Origin: an uncultured Bacteroidia bacterium
Lineage (GTDB): Bacteria; Bacteroidota; Bacteroidia; Bacteroidales; UBA932
DNA length: 64,000 nucleotides
NCBI GenBank assembly: GCA_902785575.1
Contig: CACZZF010000008.1
Span: forward strand, 1-64,000
Reading direction: 5' to 3'
Of the stretch, positions 33,178 through 42,545 are shown piece by piece. The notes below the pieces were generated by a model. The model did not search any database and had not been told where the DNA came from. It saw only the letters and a list, made by a program, of their open reading frames with translations. Position 1 is the first letter of the stretch. The number at the start of each line of letters is the position of its first letter. Both the position numbers and the translations under genes were made by a program.

Positions 33178-35565
33178 CTAATCTTTCAACATCTTGTTGA
33201 AAATGAATGGTTTCCCGGCTTTAAAACTAATCTTCTTTGTTTTGTTTCCGTATCGGACCGCATACTTGCCTGTATGGTCAGGGACAATTGTGGCGGATTG
33301 GAGAATACCTCCCTTCCAGACAATATCAACTGTGAAACCACCTCTCGCGCACAAACCTCTAACTTCCCCGTTTACCCATTCTGAAGGCAAGGCGGGCAGC
33401 AGGTGGATCTCTCCGGCGTGTGACTGGAGAAGCATCTCAGCTATACCTGCGGTTCCTCCAAAGTTCCCGTCAATCTGGAACGGCGGATGGGTGTCGAAAA
33501 GGTTGTCCTGTGTGGATTTGGAGAGCAAGGCGTTAACATTGGCGCCAGCCTCCTCACCGTCCCTCAACCGGGCGTAGAAGTTGATAAGCCAAGCCCTGCT
33601 CCAGCCGGTGTAAGAACCTTGACGGGTAACGGGATCCTCGTTGTACTTGCGCCTGCGCTCGATTGTACGCTTCGCGGCGGCGAATAACTCAGGATTCTTG
33701 TCCGTTATGACAGTACCCGGATAGAGGCCGAAAAGATGGGACATGTGACGGTGGCCAGGCTCAACTTCCTCATAATCCTCAATCCACTCCTGAATGGTGT
33801 CATAACGCTTCCCGATCCTGATCGGAGGCAACTTTGTCATGGCATCTTTGACACGGGACTTGAACTCTTTGTCATCTCCAAGAATATCGGAAGCGCTAAT
33901 GCAAGCCTGGAACAATTCCATCGCTATCTCGATGCCCATCGTGGCCGAATATGTAAGGTTAAACGTCCCACCATCAGGCATCCTATAGGCGTTCTCAGGA
34001 GAGTTGGACGGAGCCGTGGCCAGATTACCGTTCTTATCCGTGACCATAAATGAGAGAAGGAACTCAGCGGCCTCCTTCATCGCCGGATAGGCCTGGGTGC
34101 GGAGGTATTCCTTGTCCATATTGAACTGGTAATGGTCCCAAAGATGCAATGTCAGCCAAGGGCCCGCGATCGGGAAGGTTCCCCAGCCGACTCCATCGCT
34201 GATTGAAGTATGACCGAACGGGTCCGCGACATGATTCACAGTCCAACCTTCAGCTCCGAAGGTTTTCTTCGCTGTGACACGGCCAGGAACCCTGATGGCG
34301 TTAATCCAGTCAGAGAACGGCAAAACTGTCTCGGAAAGGTTGCAGACCTCAGCGGGCCAGTAGTTCATCTGGATATTGATGTTGGTGTGGTAATCCGCGT
34401 TCCATGGAGCGTCAATCTCCTGGTTCCATATTCCCTGGAGATTGGCCGGAAGCCTTCCGGGGCGGCTGGAGGAGCCTGCGAGCAAGTAACGTCCATACTG
34501 GAAATACAGGGCCGCGAGAGCCGGGTCTGACTTTCCTTCTTTCATATTGGCGAGTCTCTCGTCAGTAGGCACTTCCGACATGGAAGGATCTCCCAAAGTG
34601 AGGGAAACCCTTCCCATTACGGACTGGTGGGCTTTAACATGGCTGTCTTTCAGATCGGAGAAGCTTTTTCCCTCTACCGCGCTGATCCGGGAATCGCAAA
34701 GAGCGGTTGGATCAATGGAGCGGTCAAAGTCGAGCCTGCTGAAATTGTAATCCGTGTTCATGGCGACCAGAATCACAACCTCATCAGCTTTATCAACGAA
34801 TATGGAGTTGCCGGCCGCTATTACAGAACCACCTCTGTTCAAAGCCTTTATCTTTCCAGCGAACCTCATGTGCGCTCCCGGCTCCACCTGTTCAGCATCC
34901 GGCAGATCAATCAGCTGACCGGCAACCGAAAGCGAGGATGATCCTTCAGGACGGACACCCGCATTCTCGACCCTGTCATAACTCAATTTGAAAGTCAAGG
35001 CTCCGGGATGATCGGTAATGAGCCTGACAATGATGACATCCTCCGTCCTCGAAGCAAACACTTCCCTGATAAACCGGACACCTCCAGCGGAAAAAGATGT
35101 GGAGGAGATTCCGGTCATCAAATCCAAGGAACGCTCGTAGTCCGTTATCCCATCTGGGTAGAAACCATTGGCATCATTAGAGCCCCTGTCAAAGAAATCA
35201 ATCAACAATTCCCCGAAGGTCTGATAGGAGCGAATCCGCATAGGATTTCCTGCCAATTTCTCTTGAGCCAAAGCATTTGCCTCGGCTATCTTGCCTTCCA
35301 ACAATAGTTTCTGGATCTCAGGCATGATCGCGGCGGCGTCAGCGTTACCGTCAGCGGGGCATCCCGCCCAAAGGCTTTCCTCATTGAGCTGGATGGTCTC
35401 GTTCCACGGATCTCCATATACCATGGCCCCGATTCTTCCATTTCCGACCGGAAGAGCCTCATTCCAATCCTTGGCCGCCTGGCGATACCATAGCGTATTC
35501 ACCTTGTCTTGTCCGTAGAGAAACTGTGCGGACAGTAGGCAAATGAATATCAAAAACCTCCTCAT
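33178..35565 (-). CDS. GH95 alpha-L-fucosidase or alpha-L-galactosidase
   Basis: 795 residues with a signal peptide ending LYGQ. WNEALPVGNGRIGAMVYG (about 34-51) and NEESLWAG are the GH95 N-terminal hallmarks. IQMNYWPAEVCNL (near 400), NSPENAYRMPDGG (near 510) and QIDGNFGGTAGIAEMLLQSH (near 700) carry the conserved Asn, Glu and Asp of the inverting active site. It cleaves alpha-1,2-fucose or alpha-L-galactose from glycan ends in the periplasm. Length is normal and no residue looks lost. Confidence 0.92.
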   Translation of the reverse strand: MRRFLIFICLLSAQFLYGQDKVNTLWYRQAAKDWNEALPVGNGRIGAMVYGDPWNETIQLNEESLWAGCPADGNADAAAIMPEIQKLLLEGKIAEANALAQEKLAGNPMRIRSYQTFGELLIDFFDRGSNDANGFYPDGITDYERSLDLMTGISSTSFSAGGVRFIREVFASRTEDVIIVRLITDHPGALTFKLSYDRVENAGVRPEGSSSLSVAGQLIDLPDAEQVEPGAHMRFAGKIKALNRGGSVIAAGNSIFVDKADEVVILVAMNTDYNFSRLDFDRSIDPTALCDSRISAVEGKSFSDLKDSHVKAHQSVMGRVSLTLGDPSMSEVPTDERLANMKEGKSDPALAALYFQYGRYLLAGSSSRPGRLPANLQGIWNQEIDAPWNADYHTNINIQMNYWPAEVCNLSETVLPFSDWINAIRVPGRVTAKKTFGAEGWTVNHVADPFGHTSISDGVGWGTFPIAGPWLTLHLWDHYQFNMDKEYLRTQAYPAMKEAAEFLLSFMVTDKNGNLATAPSNSPENAYRMPDGGTFNLTYSATMGIEIAMELFQACISASDILGDDKEFKSRVKDAMTKLPPIRIGKRYDTIQEWIEDYEEVEPGHRHMSHLFGLYPGTVITDKNPELFAAAKRTIERRRKYNEDPVTRQGSYTGWSRAWLINFYARLRDGEEAGANVNALLSKSTQDNLFDTHPPFQIDGNFGGTAGIAEMLLQSHAGEIHLLPALPSEWVNGEVRGLCARGGFTVDIVWKGGILQSATIVPDHTGKYAVRYGNKTKKISFKAGKPFIFNKMLKD

Positions 35566-35593
35566 AATGTGATTAGAATAAATTGTGAATCAA

Positions 35594-37492
35594 TTATTTC
35601 TCAAAGACGAAACGATAGTTGAACCTTCTGTTCGGAGCGGTGTCACCATGCAAGCAAAGGGAAATCGGGTCTACCAGCTCACCCACGTTGTCCGCCCACT
35701 TGAAATCAAAACTCACGGAATTACCTCCGACCCCAAGAATCGAAGCCGGGATAGCGAGTTCCATCTCATTCCCGGACACTTTATACGGGACAGACGCCAC
35801 CTCTTTCCAGGTTCCGTCAGAATAACTCATTATTGTGGTGTGTCTTCCATCCACGACTTTCTTGTTGACGATAAAGTCATAACCGTACCAACCTGTGAAG
35901 GAATCCTGGTCAGAGTCAATAAGCAGAAGCATCCAGTCCGGGTCAGTAGAAGTCGTTATCGGAGACCCGCAGCGGACATAGAAACAGACCTTACCATTTT
36001 TGGTCAGAGCGACTTTGCTTTCCTGGATATCATTGCGTCCAGTAGAATCCGTGTAATGCAGGCCAGCATAGCCGTCAGCATCCCTGAAAGTCACATCTCC
36101 ACGTGTGTCCAAGTAATACACACCGATCCTATCCCAATCCCTGAATCCTCCATTTATCCTGATCTTTCCGAATCCCTTGTTGACTGGAATAGGCCGGACT
36201 CCCTTGTATCGGCGGATGTTCTGGGCCATCTGCATGTAGTAGTTGTCGGTATAGCCGCCCTTCATGGGTTGGATGGTACGGTTAAACTCGGCGTTGTATT
36301 GGTCGACAAAGGCGAAGGGACTGTTCTTGCGTCCCATGAACCAAGTGTCTCCAAAATGATATTTCCCGGCGGTCCACTCATTCCAATCATTAAGGTAAAT
36401 GAAAGGAGGATCGACAGCCAAGGCGTCCTCCCAGCGCTCCTGGAAATATATTCCTTCACCCGAGGTCCCGTCAACAGGCATATCATATTCATTCAGAGGA
36501 GGTTCCCCAGTCTTTACGGACCAGGATTTCCCGACTCCCATCTTCGCTCCCTTCATTCCTAACGAATGCTGAGCTGGAGTCACGGCACATTCCTCAACCT
36601 GGCCGTTATGCTTGGAAGCCAGTTCCTCAGGCGACAAAGCCTTCACACGCTCATCGTCCATACTATAACCGAAACTCCAGTTATCCTCAGTTCCGACAAA
36701 GCGGCCCGGTCCGTGCTCATGGTCTTTTCCCCATTCGTAATAGCCCCACCACATATTCCTGAGAGTGAAGAATTCAAATATCTCAGGAAGATAGTCAGAA
36801 GCCTTGGCCTCGAAGTTACCGGTGGCGTCAACAGAAGGATCCGCATTGTAAAGAAGCAGGGGCTTGCCATCCCAATAGAACCATAGATCCGAGAACTTGC
36901 CTTCCTTGTAGTACTTCTCATACAACGACTTAACCACATTCACAGGGTTATTGTTATAAGACCAGAAGACAAACTCAGGCGTGCGGTTACCCTCTTCCCT
37001 CATCCTCATCATGGTGGAGAAAAGGAGTTCCCACTCGTCCCAATAGCAAACGCCATTGGTCACGTCCATGACCAGGACATCAATTCCAGCATCCTCGAGC
37101 ATAGAAATGTCCTTGCGTATCACCCACTCGTCCTGACTCAAGAAATAGCCCATCTCAGGCTCTCCCCAGTGATAACCACCATATTTCCAAAGAGGATGAT
37201 TCGCATCCAATCGGGCGGAGGGGTCCTCCGCGAGAATCTTGGTGACATCGGTATAAGGGCCCTTAAGATTGTGGTTTCCCGCCCCATGCCATGTGATATA
37301 GAATATTCCCGTAGCTCTCTTATGATCAGTCTTGACCTGGCCGACGGAATCTATAAGAGGCATCTGCCTACCAAGACCATCAGTCGCCACCCAGGTGTCG
37401 CTCATCAAGTCGCTCGTGTCTATCGTCTCCACAGTCCTTCCGCACGAAGCCAGGAGAATGACCGCCATCGCGATCACATAAAAACGCCTCAT
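35594..37492 (-). CDS. GH71/GH99-like lipoprotein with C-terminal DOMON-like domain
   Basis: 632 residues with a lipoprotein leader (LLASC). Residues about 55-410 resemble the GH71/GH99 superfamily barrel: GIFYITWHGAG, DISMLEDAGIDVLVMDVTNG near 130 and YLNDWNEWTAG near 375. Related enzymes are endo-acting on alpha-mannan or alpha-glucan. The last ~200 residues form a beta-rich DOMON/CBM9-like carbohydrate-binding domain (FRDWDRIGVYYLDTRGDVTF; LLLIDSDQDSFTGWYGYDF). Activity cannot be fixed from sequence. It is 23 bp from the GH43 gene, across a small duplication. Confidence 0.7.
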   Translation of the reverse strand: MRRFYVIAMAVILLASCGRTVETIDTSDLMSDTWVATDGLGRQMPLIDSVGQVKTDHKRATGIFYITWHGAGNHNLKGPYTDVTKILAEDPSARLDANHPLWKYGGYHWGEPEMGYFLSQDEWVIRKDISMLEDAGIDVLVMDVTNGVCYWDEWELLFSTMMRMREEGNRTPEFVFWSYNNNPVNVVKSLYEKYYKEGKFSDLWFYWDGKPLLLYNADPSVDATGNFEAKASDYLPEIFEFFTLRNMWWGYYEWGKDHEHGPGRFVGTEDNWSFGYSMDDERVKALSPEELASKHNGQVEECAVTPAQHSLGMKGAKMGVGKSWSVKTGEPPLNEYDMPVDGTSGEGIYFQERWEDALAVDPPFIYLNDWNEWTAGKYHFGDTWFMGRKNSPFAFVDQYNAEFNRTIQPMKGGYTDNYYMQMAQNIRRYKGVRPIPVNKGFGKIRINGGFRDWDRIGVYYLDTRGDVTFRDADGYAGLHYTDSTGRNDIQESKVALTKNGKVCFYVRCGSPITTSTDPDWMLLLIDSDQDSFTGWYGYDFIVNKKVVDGRHTTIMSYSDGTWKEVASVPYKVSGNEMELAIPASILGVGGNSVSFDFKWADNVGELVDPISLCLHGDTAPNRRFNYRFVFEK

Positions 37493-37497
37493 TTGTT

Positions 37498-37529
37498 ATT
37501 ATTTGTCCCTTTGATTATTTGTCCCTTTG
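37498..37529. repeat. 16-bp tandem duplication at the GH43 stop codon
   Basis: ATTATTTGTCCCTTTG occurs twice head to tail (37498-37513, 37514-37529). The second copy encodes the last residues and stop of the GH43 protein; the first is intergenic. It looks like a recent slippage event and changes no reading frame. Confidence 0.75.
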
Positions 37530-39071
37530 ATATATGAAATCATCGAAAAATGCCGTTCCCGAGGAATCGACAGTGTTGAAACTGAACAATGCGGGACGGG
37601 CTCCTTTCCAGAATCCGAACCATGCCGTGAATATCTGTCCCGCAGGCAGAAATGTCTCTCCATCAATACTATAGAAAAAAATGAATATATTAAGGTTGGA
37701 GTCAAACTTCAACCTTAGCCAGACCTTGTCAGAATCCAAAGAGGAGATAATCCTTCTTCCGTCTCCATCTTCCAACGCGATGTGTCTCGTTCCGTTTTCG
37801 ACCAAAACTCCAACAAGATCGTTATTTCTCCCCATGCAAGCCAGACCCGCGAATTGTCCTTCCGCCATGGATGAGCAATCAAGGCTGGTGGTATATGAGC
37901 CTTCGTAGCCCATCAGTTTCTGGGAGACAGTATTACGGGCCTTCCAGAAAGACTCGGCTTTTAAAGCGTCTATCGCCAGGAAACCGGGACGTCTGGTCAG
38001 CGACCAGGCTTCGTCAGCTGGATTGTGGTTGAACTGCCATTGTAATCCAAGCTCAGAACCGCTGAAATCATCGGAAGAAGCCGGAAGGGATGGCGCGATT
38101 TTCTTTTTGGACTTTGGCTTGGCCCAGCCTTCTACAGGTTCGCCAACGGAGTTTCCATCACGATCCACACCAATTACCGGCCATCCATCTTCCCACCGCA
38201 TCGGTTGCAGATGTAACACCCTTCCTAAAGGATCCCTTTGCTGGAAATGCATGAACCACCACTCTCCATAAGGAGTGTCCACAATGGCACCCTGATGTGG
38301 CCCGTTGATTCCGGATATACCCATTTCCAGGACTTTTTTACTCTCATAGGGGCCGTAAATGTCTTTTGAGCGGAGAATTGTCTGCCATCCGGTCCCAACT
38401 CCACCTTCAGGGATGCTGAGGTAGTAATATCCGTTGAGTTTGAGGAACTTGGTACCCTCCGCGACAGGTCCTTCGTAAACAGTGACGCCATCGTCGAACA
38501 ATTCCTTCCCGTCTTCAGACATTTTGTGGAGGATGATCGGTCCAGCGCCTACTTTGCTATGGCCAAGATAAGCCGTACCATCCTCATCCCAGAACGGACA
38601 CGGATCCTCCCATCCGGATATCGCCTTTACACAGTGAAGCGACTCCCAAGGCCCGGCTGGATTATCCGCCGAGCTCATGAACAAGCCCTCGTCAGGGGTG
38701 CAGAAATAGACATAGAACCTGCCGTTATGCTCCCTGATACTTGGCGCCCACGATCCTTGGCCGTAATGTTCCATCTCATCCCAGCCAGGTCTGTCGAAAC
38801 GGTCGTAAATCTGGCCTATCAGTTTCCAGTTCACCAAATCGTCTGACTCGAGAACCTGCATGCCCATGAAATGGAAGTCCGAGGCCACCATATAGTATTT
38901 GTTACCGAAACGGATGGCGTCCGGGTCAGAATAATCAGCCGCCAGAATAGGATTCAGGTAACGGCCGTCACCTGTGTCTCCCCAAGTGTTGCCATTAGGG
39001 ACAGGGGCCTCGCAAGAAACCGCGAAAGCCGCAAGGCCCGAAAGGAGCAATAGTTTAAATAACCTATTCAT
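37515..39071 (-). CDS. GH43 family glycosidase lipoprotein
   Basis: 518 residues from the ATG at 39071, giving the lipoprotein leader MNRLFKLLLLSGLAAFAVSC; a longer frame into the upstream gene has no signal. NPILAADYSDPDAIR supplies the catalytic base Asp, WEDPCPFWDEDG the pKa-modulating Asp and PVAEGTKFLK the acid Glu of the five-bladed propeller. A C-terminal beta-sandwich (about 330-518) is typical of GH43 beta-xylosidases and arabinofuranosidases. The start overlaps the upstream gene's stop by eight bases, so translation is coupled. Substrate probably an arabinose- or xylose-like side chain. Confidence 0.88.
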   Translation of the reverse strand: MNRLFKLLLLSGLAAFAVSCEAPVPNGNTWGDTGDGRYLNPILAADYSDPDAIRFGNKYYMVASDFHFMGMQVLESDDLVNWKLIGQIYDRFDRPGWDEMEHYGQGSWAPSIREHNGRFYVYFCTPDEGLFMSSADNPAGPWESLHCVKAISGWEDPCPFWDEDGTAYLGHSKVGAGPIILHKMSEDGKELFDDGVTVYEGPVAEGTKFLKLNGYYYLSIPEGGVGTGWQTILRSKDIYGPYESKKVLEMGISGINGPHQGAIVDTPYGEWWFMHFQQRDPLGRVLHLQPMRWEDGWPVIGVDRDGNSVGEPVEGWAKPKSKKKIAPSLPASSDDFSGSELGLQWQFNHNPADEAWSLTRRPGFLAIDALKAESFWKARNTVSQKLMGYEGSYTTSLDCSSMAEGQFAGLACMGRNNDLVGVLVENGTRHIALEDGDGRRIISSLDSDKVWLRLKFDSNLNIFIFFYSIDGETFLPAGQIFTAWFGFWKGARPALFSFNTVDSSGTAFFDDFIYQRDK

Positions 39072-40251
39072 CCACAAACACTTTTTTGACAGCGTCAAGG
39101 TAGCCGTAGCCATACACATCATCCGGCTGGAGGTAGCTGGTCTCCGTCCACTCGTTCCAAGAGTTGATTGTGATAAGAGGATGGAGGTCAGGACGGGCGT
39201 CAACCCAAGCCTTAGCCTTGCGGAGAGCTCCCTCGAAGCGCTCAGGAGTGTTCTCCTTCACCACAGCGCTGTCTCCGAAACGGGGGCTGTTGTCCCAACC
39301 GATGCTGACGTGAGGATAATACGGGATGGTGAACTCGGCGTCCAGCTTATCCCACTCCTCATACGCTTTGTCAAGTATGTTCTGGTAGTCATCATCCATC
39401 CAAATAAAATGGCAGAACTGGTAATGAGACATACTGTTAAATCCAAGCTTACGGGCGAACTCGTCACGAGGACGTTCGGATTTTGTCTTGGCGTCATCCA
39501 CACCGCTGAAATTGAACTGGTTATCCCACATCGTGAATTGAAGCTCGAGATCGGGGAAACCAGCCTTTTTCACTTCCTGGCGGAACCATTTCAAGGCATC
39601 CACGGCCTTGTCAACGCCACCGATACCTTCGATGAAAGTCGTCACCTCATAAATCATAAAAACGGGCTTGCCGTCAATCTTGTAATAGTTCGGCTGCTTA
39701 AAAAACATCTCGATATTCCTCTTGCAGACCTTCTCGAACTCCTCTCGGTCCACGCCACCCCTCCAGATGATGTTGTCTCCACCTATACGGGTGTCCCAGC
39801 TGTTGTCAACGTTATGGTTCGCCCACATCAGGTAGAACTTCATCTTGTCACGATTCGCTGCCTTGAGGAAACCTTCCGTAAGGGTTGTCTCCATAAAAGG
39901 CCGTCCGTCAAACCAATACCAGTCAAAGATGAACACATTGACTCCGTGACGGGTGGCTTGCTCGATCTCCATCTCCATAACCGCCGGGTCAGCCTCATTG
40001 ATATAACCCCAGAGAGGATGACGATCCCAATAGTGGCCGGGATTACGTTGCTGCATTGTCATAACAGTTTCCCATTCTCCCCGATCCATAGGCCAGAATG
40101 GTTTCAAGCGAGGCTCACCCGCCGCATAAGCCGGATAAAGATAGGCGGCCACGTCATACCCCTTGGTCGCCGGTTGGGTTTTGGATCGCTTAGGCTGAGC
40201 ATCCAGAGTAATGGCCGCAAACAGAGCCAAAATAAATAGTAATCTCCTCAT
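39064..40251 (-). CDS. GH99-like (WbsX-type) secreted glycosidase
   Basis: 395 residues with a signal peptide (MRRLLFILALFAAITLDAQ). The body is a TIM-barrel protein of the GH99/WbsX type: AYLYPAYAAGEPRLKPFWP near residue 37, HGVNVFIFDWYWFDGRP near 105, and ITINSWNEWTETSYLQPDDV near 355. WbsX proteins were first named as glycosyltransferases, but secreted copies in glycan loci are better read as endo- or exo-mannosidase-like enzymes. With two GH92 genes close by, an alpha-mannose-containing substrate is plausible. It follows the ATPase gene by 19 bp as the second gene of operon B. Confidence 0.75.
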   Translation of the reverse strand: MRRLLFILALFAAITLDAQPKRSKTQPATKGYDVAAYLYPAYAAGEPRLKPFWPMDRGEWETVMTMQQRNPGHYWDRHPLWGYINEADPAVMEMEIEQATRHGVNVFIFDWYWFDGRPFMETTLTEGFLKAANRDKMKFYLMWANHNVDNSWDTRIGGDNIIWRGGVDREEFEKVCKRNIEMFFKQPNYYKIDGKPVFMIYEVTTFIEGIGGVDKAVDALKWFRQEVKKAGFPDLELQFTMWDNQFNFSGVDDAKTKSERPRDEFARKLGFNSMSHYQFCHFIWMDDDYQNILDKAYEEWDKLDAEFTIPYYPHVSIGWDNSPRFGDSAVVKENTPERFEGALRKAKAWVDARPDLHPLITINSWNEWTETSYLQPDDVYGYGYLDAVKKVFVDE

Positions 40252-40270
40252 AATCAGTATATTATTAATA

Positions 40271-41407
40271 TTAATATATCAATCTTAGCCACAGTTCAAG
40301 AAACTTGTCCGTCATCAGGTAAGACCTCTTTGAGTCAATCATTTGATACGTCACATATTGGCTTTCCATTAAGCTGATCATCGCTTTCTGGACCGAACTG
40401 GAAGAAGGCAGAGAGTTCCGTTTAATGAAACCGCCTGATGTGGGCTGACTTACGGTTCCCTCCTTGGCTATCGCGACAAGCACCTGCTTCTGGATCGTTG
40501 ACAATGATGCCATCTGCTCCCGGTAACCATGCTCGCCTTCCCCGAGAATCGCGTCAACAGTCTCAGACACCAGATCCTTCCCGATCAACCGAGCCTCTGT
40601 GTCCCGGGCAAAAAGATCATGGAAGACCTTATGCATGTAGAATGTATAGCCATCGAACAAATCATAACAATAGGACACTGCGTCCGGATCTATTTCCCGA
40701 CCCGACTCAGCAAAACATCCGATGACGAAACCAACGTACTTTTCCTTAGGGATCCTATCAAGGAACAAAGGCTGCGCGGAGTTGTAGAAAGGCTTGGAAT
40801 AAGATGAGAACATCTGCTCAAGGATATGCCTGTCGCTCCCGGAGAAAATGAAATGACAATTATTCATTTTCTGGATATGTGTTCTCAAAAGCGCCTCGAT
40901 ATTCTTCTCAGGGAAACGCGCTATCTGCTGGAACTCATCAATCGCGAAGAGACAAGGCTTGTCGGCTGCCTCGAGGTAGTCAAATATTTCTTCCAGGGTC
41001 AATTCCGGAGTCGTGATGTCGCCAAGTTGTAGATTGATCCTGGGATTCCCCGACACGGGATCAAGACTGAAGGCTGCTGTTATGGATTTGACAGTGCCCA
41101 GAAAGCGACTCAATGCCCTTTTTCCCTTTGGGACCAGCCTCTGATAGATCTCTTTACCCAAGAAAAAAACCATCTCACGCAAAGATGTGGCGGAATAGAT
41201 ATCCACATAGAAGGTGTAGTAATTATCCTTTATCTCATCTTGGTCGAATACGTGACGGATAATTTGCGTCTTGCCCATCTTCCTTGCGGAGGTCAGCAGG
41301 ACATTCCCTTGATTCTCAAGGAGCGAAGTGATGGTATTTGTCTCTTTCTCCCTGTCGCAGAAATATTTCCCGGGAATAATCCCTGTCAGATAAAATGGAT
41401 TGATCAT
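40271..41407 (-). CDS. AAA ATPase with C-terminal winged helix, first gene of operon B
   Basis: 378 residues, cytoplasmic. SARKMGKTQII (about 40-50) is Walker A, CLFAIDEFQQI (near 180) Walker B and FIFSGSDRH (near 205) sensor 1, as in the archaeal-type ATPase family (PF01637-like). The last ~90 residues form a winged-helix-like segment (LSTIQKQVLVAIAKEGTVSQ, then SSVQKAMISLMES). Its paralogue at 49307 heads the other operon. A promoter overlapped by a long inverted repeat lies just upstream. Position and domains suggest a regulator of the glycan operon; alternatively it is a cargo ATPase of a kind scattered in Bacteroidota. Function not established. Confidence 0.8.
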   Translation of the reverse strand: MINPFYLTGIIPGKYFCDREKETNTITSLLENQGNVLLTSARKMGKTQIIRHVFDQDEIKDNYYTFYVDIYSATSLREMVFFLGKEIYQRLVPKGKRALSRFLGTVKSITAAFSLDPVSGNPRINLQLGDITTPELTLEEIFDYLEAADKPCLFAIDEFQQIARFPEKNIEALLRTHIQKMNNCHFIFSGSDRHILEQMFSSYSKPFYNSAQPLFLDRIPKEKYVGFVIGCFAESGREIDPDAVSYCYDLFDGYTFYMHKVFHDLFARDTEARLIGKDLVSETVDAILGEGEHGYREQMASLSTIQKQVLVAIAKEGTVSQPTSGGFIKRNSLPSSSSVQKAMISLMESQYVTYQMIDSKRSYLMTDKFLELWLRLIY

Positions 41408-41427
41408 AGCGCGACTGATTGGCCACG

Positions 41428-41459
41428 CTAATATAACCAGATTATCTTAATTATCCAAA
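41428..41459 (-). promoter_or_regulatory. Promoter of the ATPase-led operon B
   Basis: On the minus strand TTTG (41456-41459) is followed after 20 nt by TATATTAG (41428-41435), one mismatch from TAnnTTTG. Transcription would start about 15 nt before the ATPase ATG. The -33 element lies inside the left arm of the inverted repeat 41449-41497, so a protein bound there would block it. Confidence 0.55.
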
Positions 41460-41497
41460 TCAGATTATCCGTTTTGGATAATCCAATTTGGATAATT
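41449..41497. repeat. Long AT-rich inverted repeat (operator candidate)
   Basis: Two 22-bp arms (41449-41470 and 41476-41497) pair at 20 of 22 positions around a 5-bp loop. Each arm contains GGATAAT-type words twice. There is no T-tract typical of an intrinsic terminator, although a weak terminator for the metallophosphoesterase gene cannot be excluded. It overlaps the -33 element of the ATPase promoter, which favours an operator. Confidence 0.7.
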
Positions 41498-41505
41498 AAC
41501 AATAT

Positions 41506-42543
41506 CTAAATAAAATGAATGACTTGGACGTCTCCGTTGTAGGTCGCCCCGACGGTGTACTGGATGGCTGTGGGCGAGAAACGTTCCTCGAAGAAGCGGT
41601 GCATATGGCCCGCAAGGATGGCCTTTAGTTGTTTCTGCTCCTTGAGCCAAGCGATGAAGTCTTGGGTGGGCTTGTCTGTCCTTTGTTGGACCTTGCGATA
41701 GCGCCATTCCTCCCCGGCAGGGTAAGTCTTTCCCGGATCGTATTTCTCGGTTATCTCAAGGGGGACACCCGTGAGATAGGCGCAGTTGCCATTATTCACC
41801 TCCAACTCTGATTTGCAGAACTCGGGCGTGTAAATAGGCACATGGATTAGCAACACAACCGGAAGTCCTTTTTCCATCTCCTTCTTCATCTTCTCAAGCT
41901 GGTCCTCAGTGAAGTTGTAGTAAACATCGTCCACAGCCACGAAATTCACCCCATTGATCACCCTGCTGGCGAAAGTAAGGTCGTTGGGAAAGGCTCCTTG
42001 AACCGCTTCCCGGCTGCTGGCCTTGTATTCCTCGTCCTCCTTGGCTTCTCCGACATATTTGGAATACTCGTGATTGCCGGCACTGACAAACCAGTCGGCC
42101 AGCATCATATGCATCGCGGTGACATCCAGATTGGCCTCTGACACAAAATCAATCATATCTCCGGTGTGCATCATATACATTCCCCGCTCTTTGGCGTAAT
42201 GGATTGCCTCGTCCATGTAATGCTCTCCATAACCCATATAACGGGAACGCCGGCCGGCGAGGAGCATCTTCCGCTCGTCATCCCTGTCGTCAGCGAAGGT
42301 GATGTGAGTGTCCGAAAGGTGCATAACGTCGAATGGCTTAGTAGCCCCTACCTCAACCGTAATCTCCTTAATGTTAAGAGGTTTCAGCTTATCAATCTTG
42401 CGAATGATCCTTCCTGTATAGTCAGGAACCGGAATCCCGGTGACAGCCGCCTCTTTAGCGGCTCCGCCTTTAGGGGCACATCCTGTCAGGGCAAGCCCAG
42501 CCGTGGCCGCCCCTGACACTCTAATGAAATCTCTCCTTTTCAT
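41506..42543 (-). CDS. Calcineurin-like metallophosphoesterase, Tat-type lipoprotein
   Basis: 345 residues. KRRDFIRVSG followed by alanines and TGC gives a twin-arginine lipoprotein leader, nearly identical to that of the protein at 27765. Metal-binding motifs are in order: LSDTH (near 77), MHTGDMIDF (near 123), VSAGNHEYS (near 155), and AGHMHRFF (near 315). It probably hydrolyses a phosphomonoester or phosphodiester in the periplasm. It follows the first GH92 gene by 2 bp, so it is the last gene of operon A. The combination GH92 plus phosphatase would suit mannose-phosphate groups, but this is inference. Confidence 0.85.
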   Translation of the reverse strand: MKRRDFIRVSGAATAGLALTGCAPKGGAAKEAAVTGIPVPDYTGRIIRKIDKLKPLNIKEITVEVGATKPFDVMHLSDTHITFADDRDDERKMLLAGRRSRYMGYGEHYMDEAIHYAKERGMYMMHTGDMIDFVSEANLDVTAMHMMLADWFVSAGNHEYSKYVGEAKEDEEYKASSREAVQGAFPNDLTFASRVINGVNFVAVDDVYYNFTEDQLEKMKKEMEKGLPVVLLIHVPIYTPEFCKSELEVNNGNCAYLTGVPLEITEKYDPGKTYPAGEEWRYRKVQQRTDKPTQDFIAWLKEQKQLKAILAGHMHRFFEERFSPTAIQYTVGATYNGDVQVIHFI

Positions 42544-42545
42544 AA

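Noticed and set aside
38974-40239. 421-codon open frame on the plus strand opposite the GH99-like gene
   Set aside because: It is fully antisense to a gene with signal peptide and family motifs; its translation has no recognisable domain or export signal. Long antisense frames are common in this moderately GC-rich sequence.
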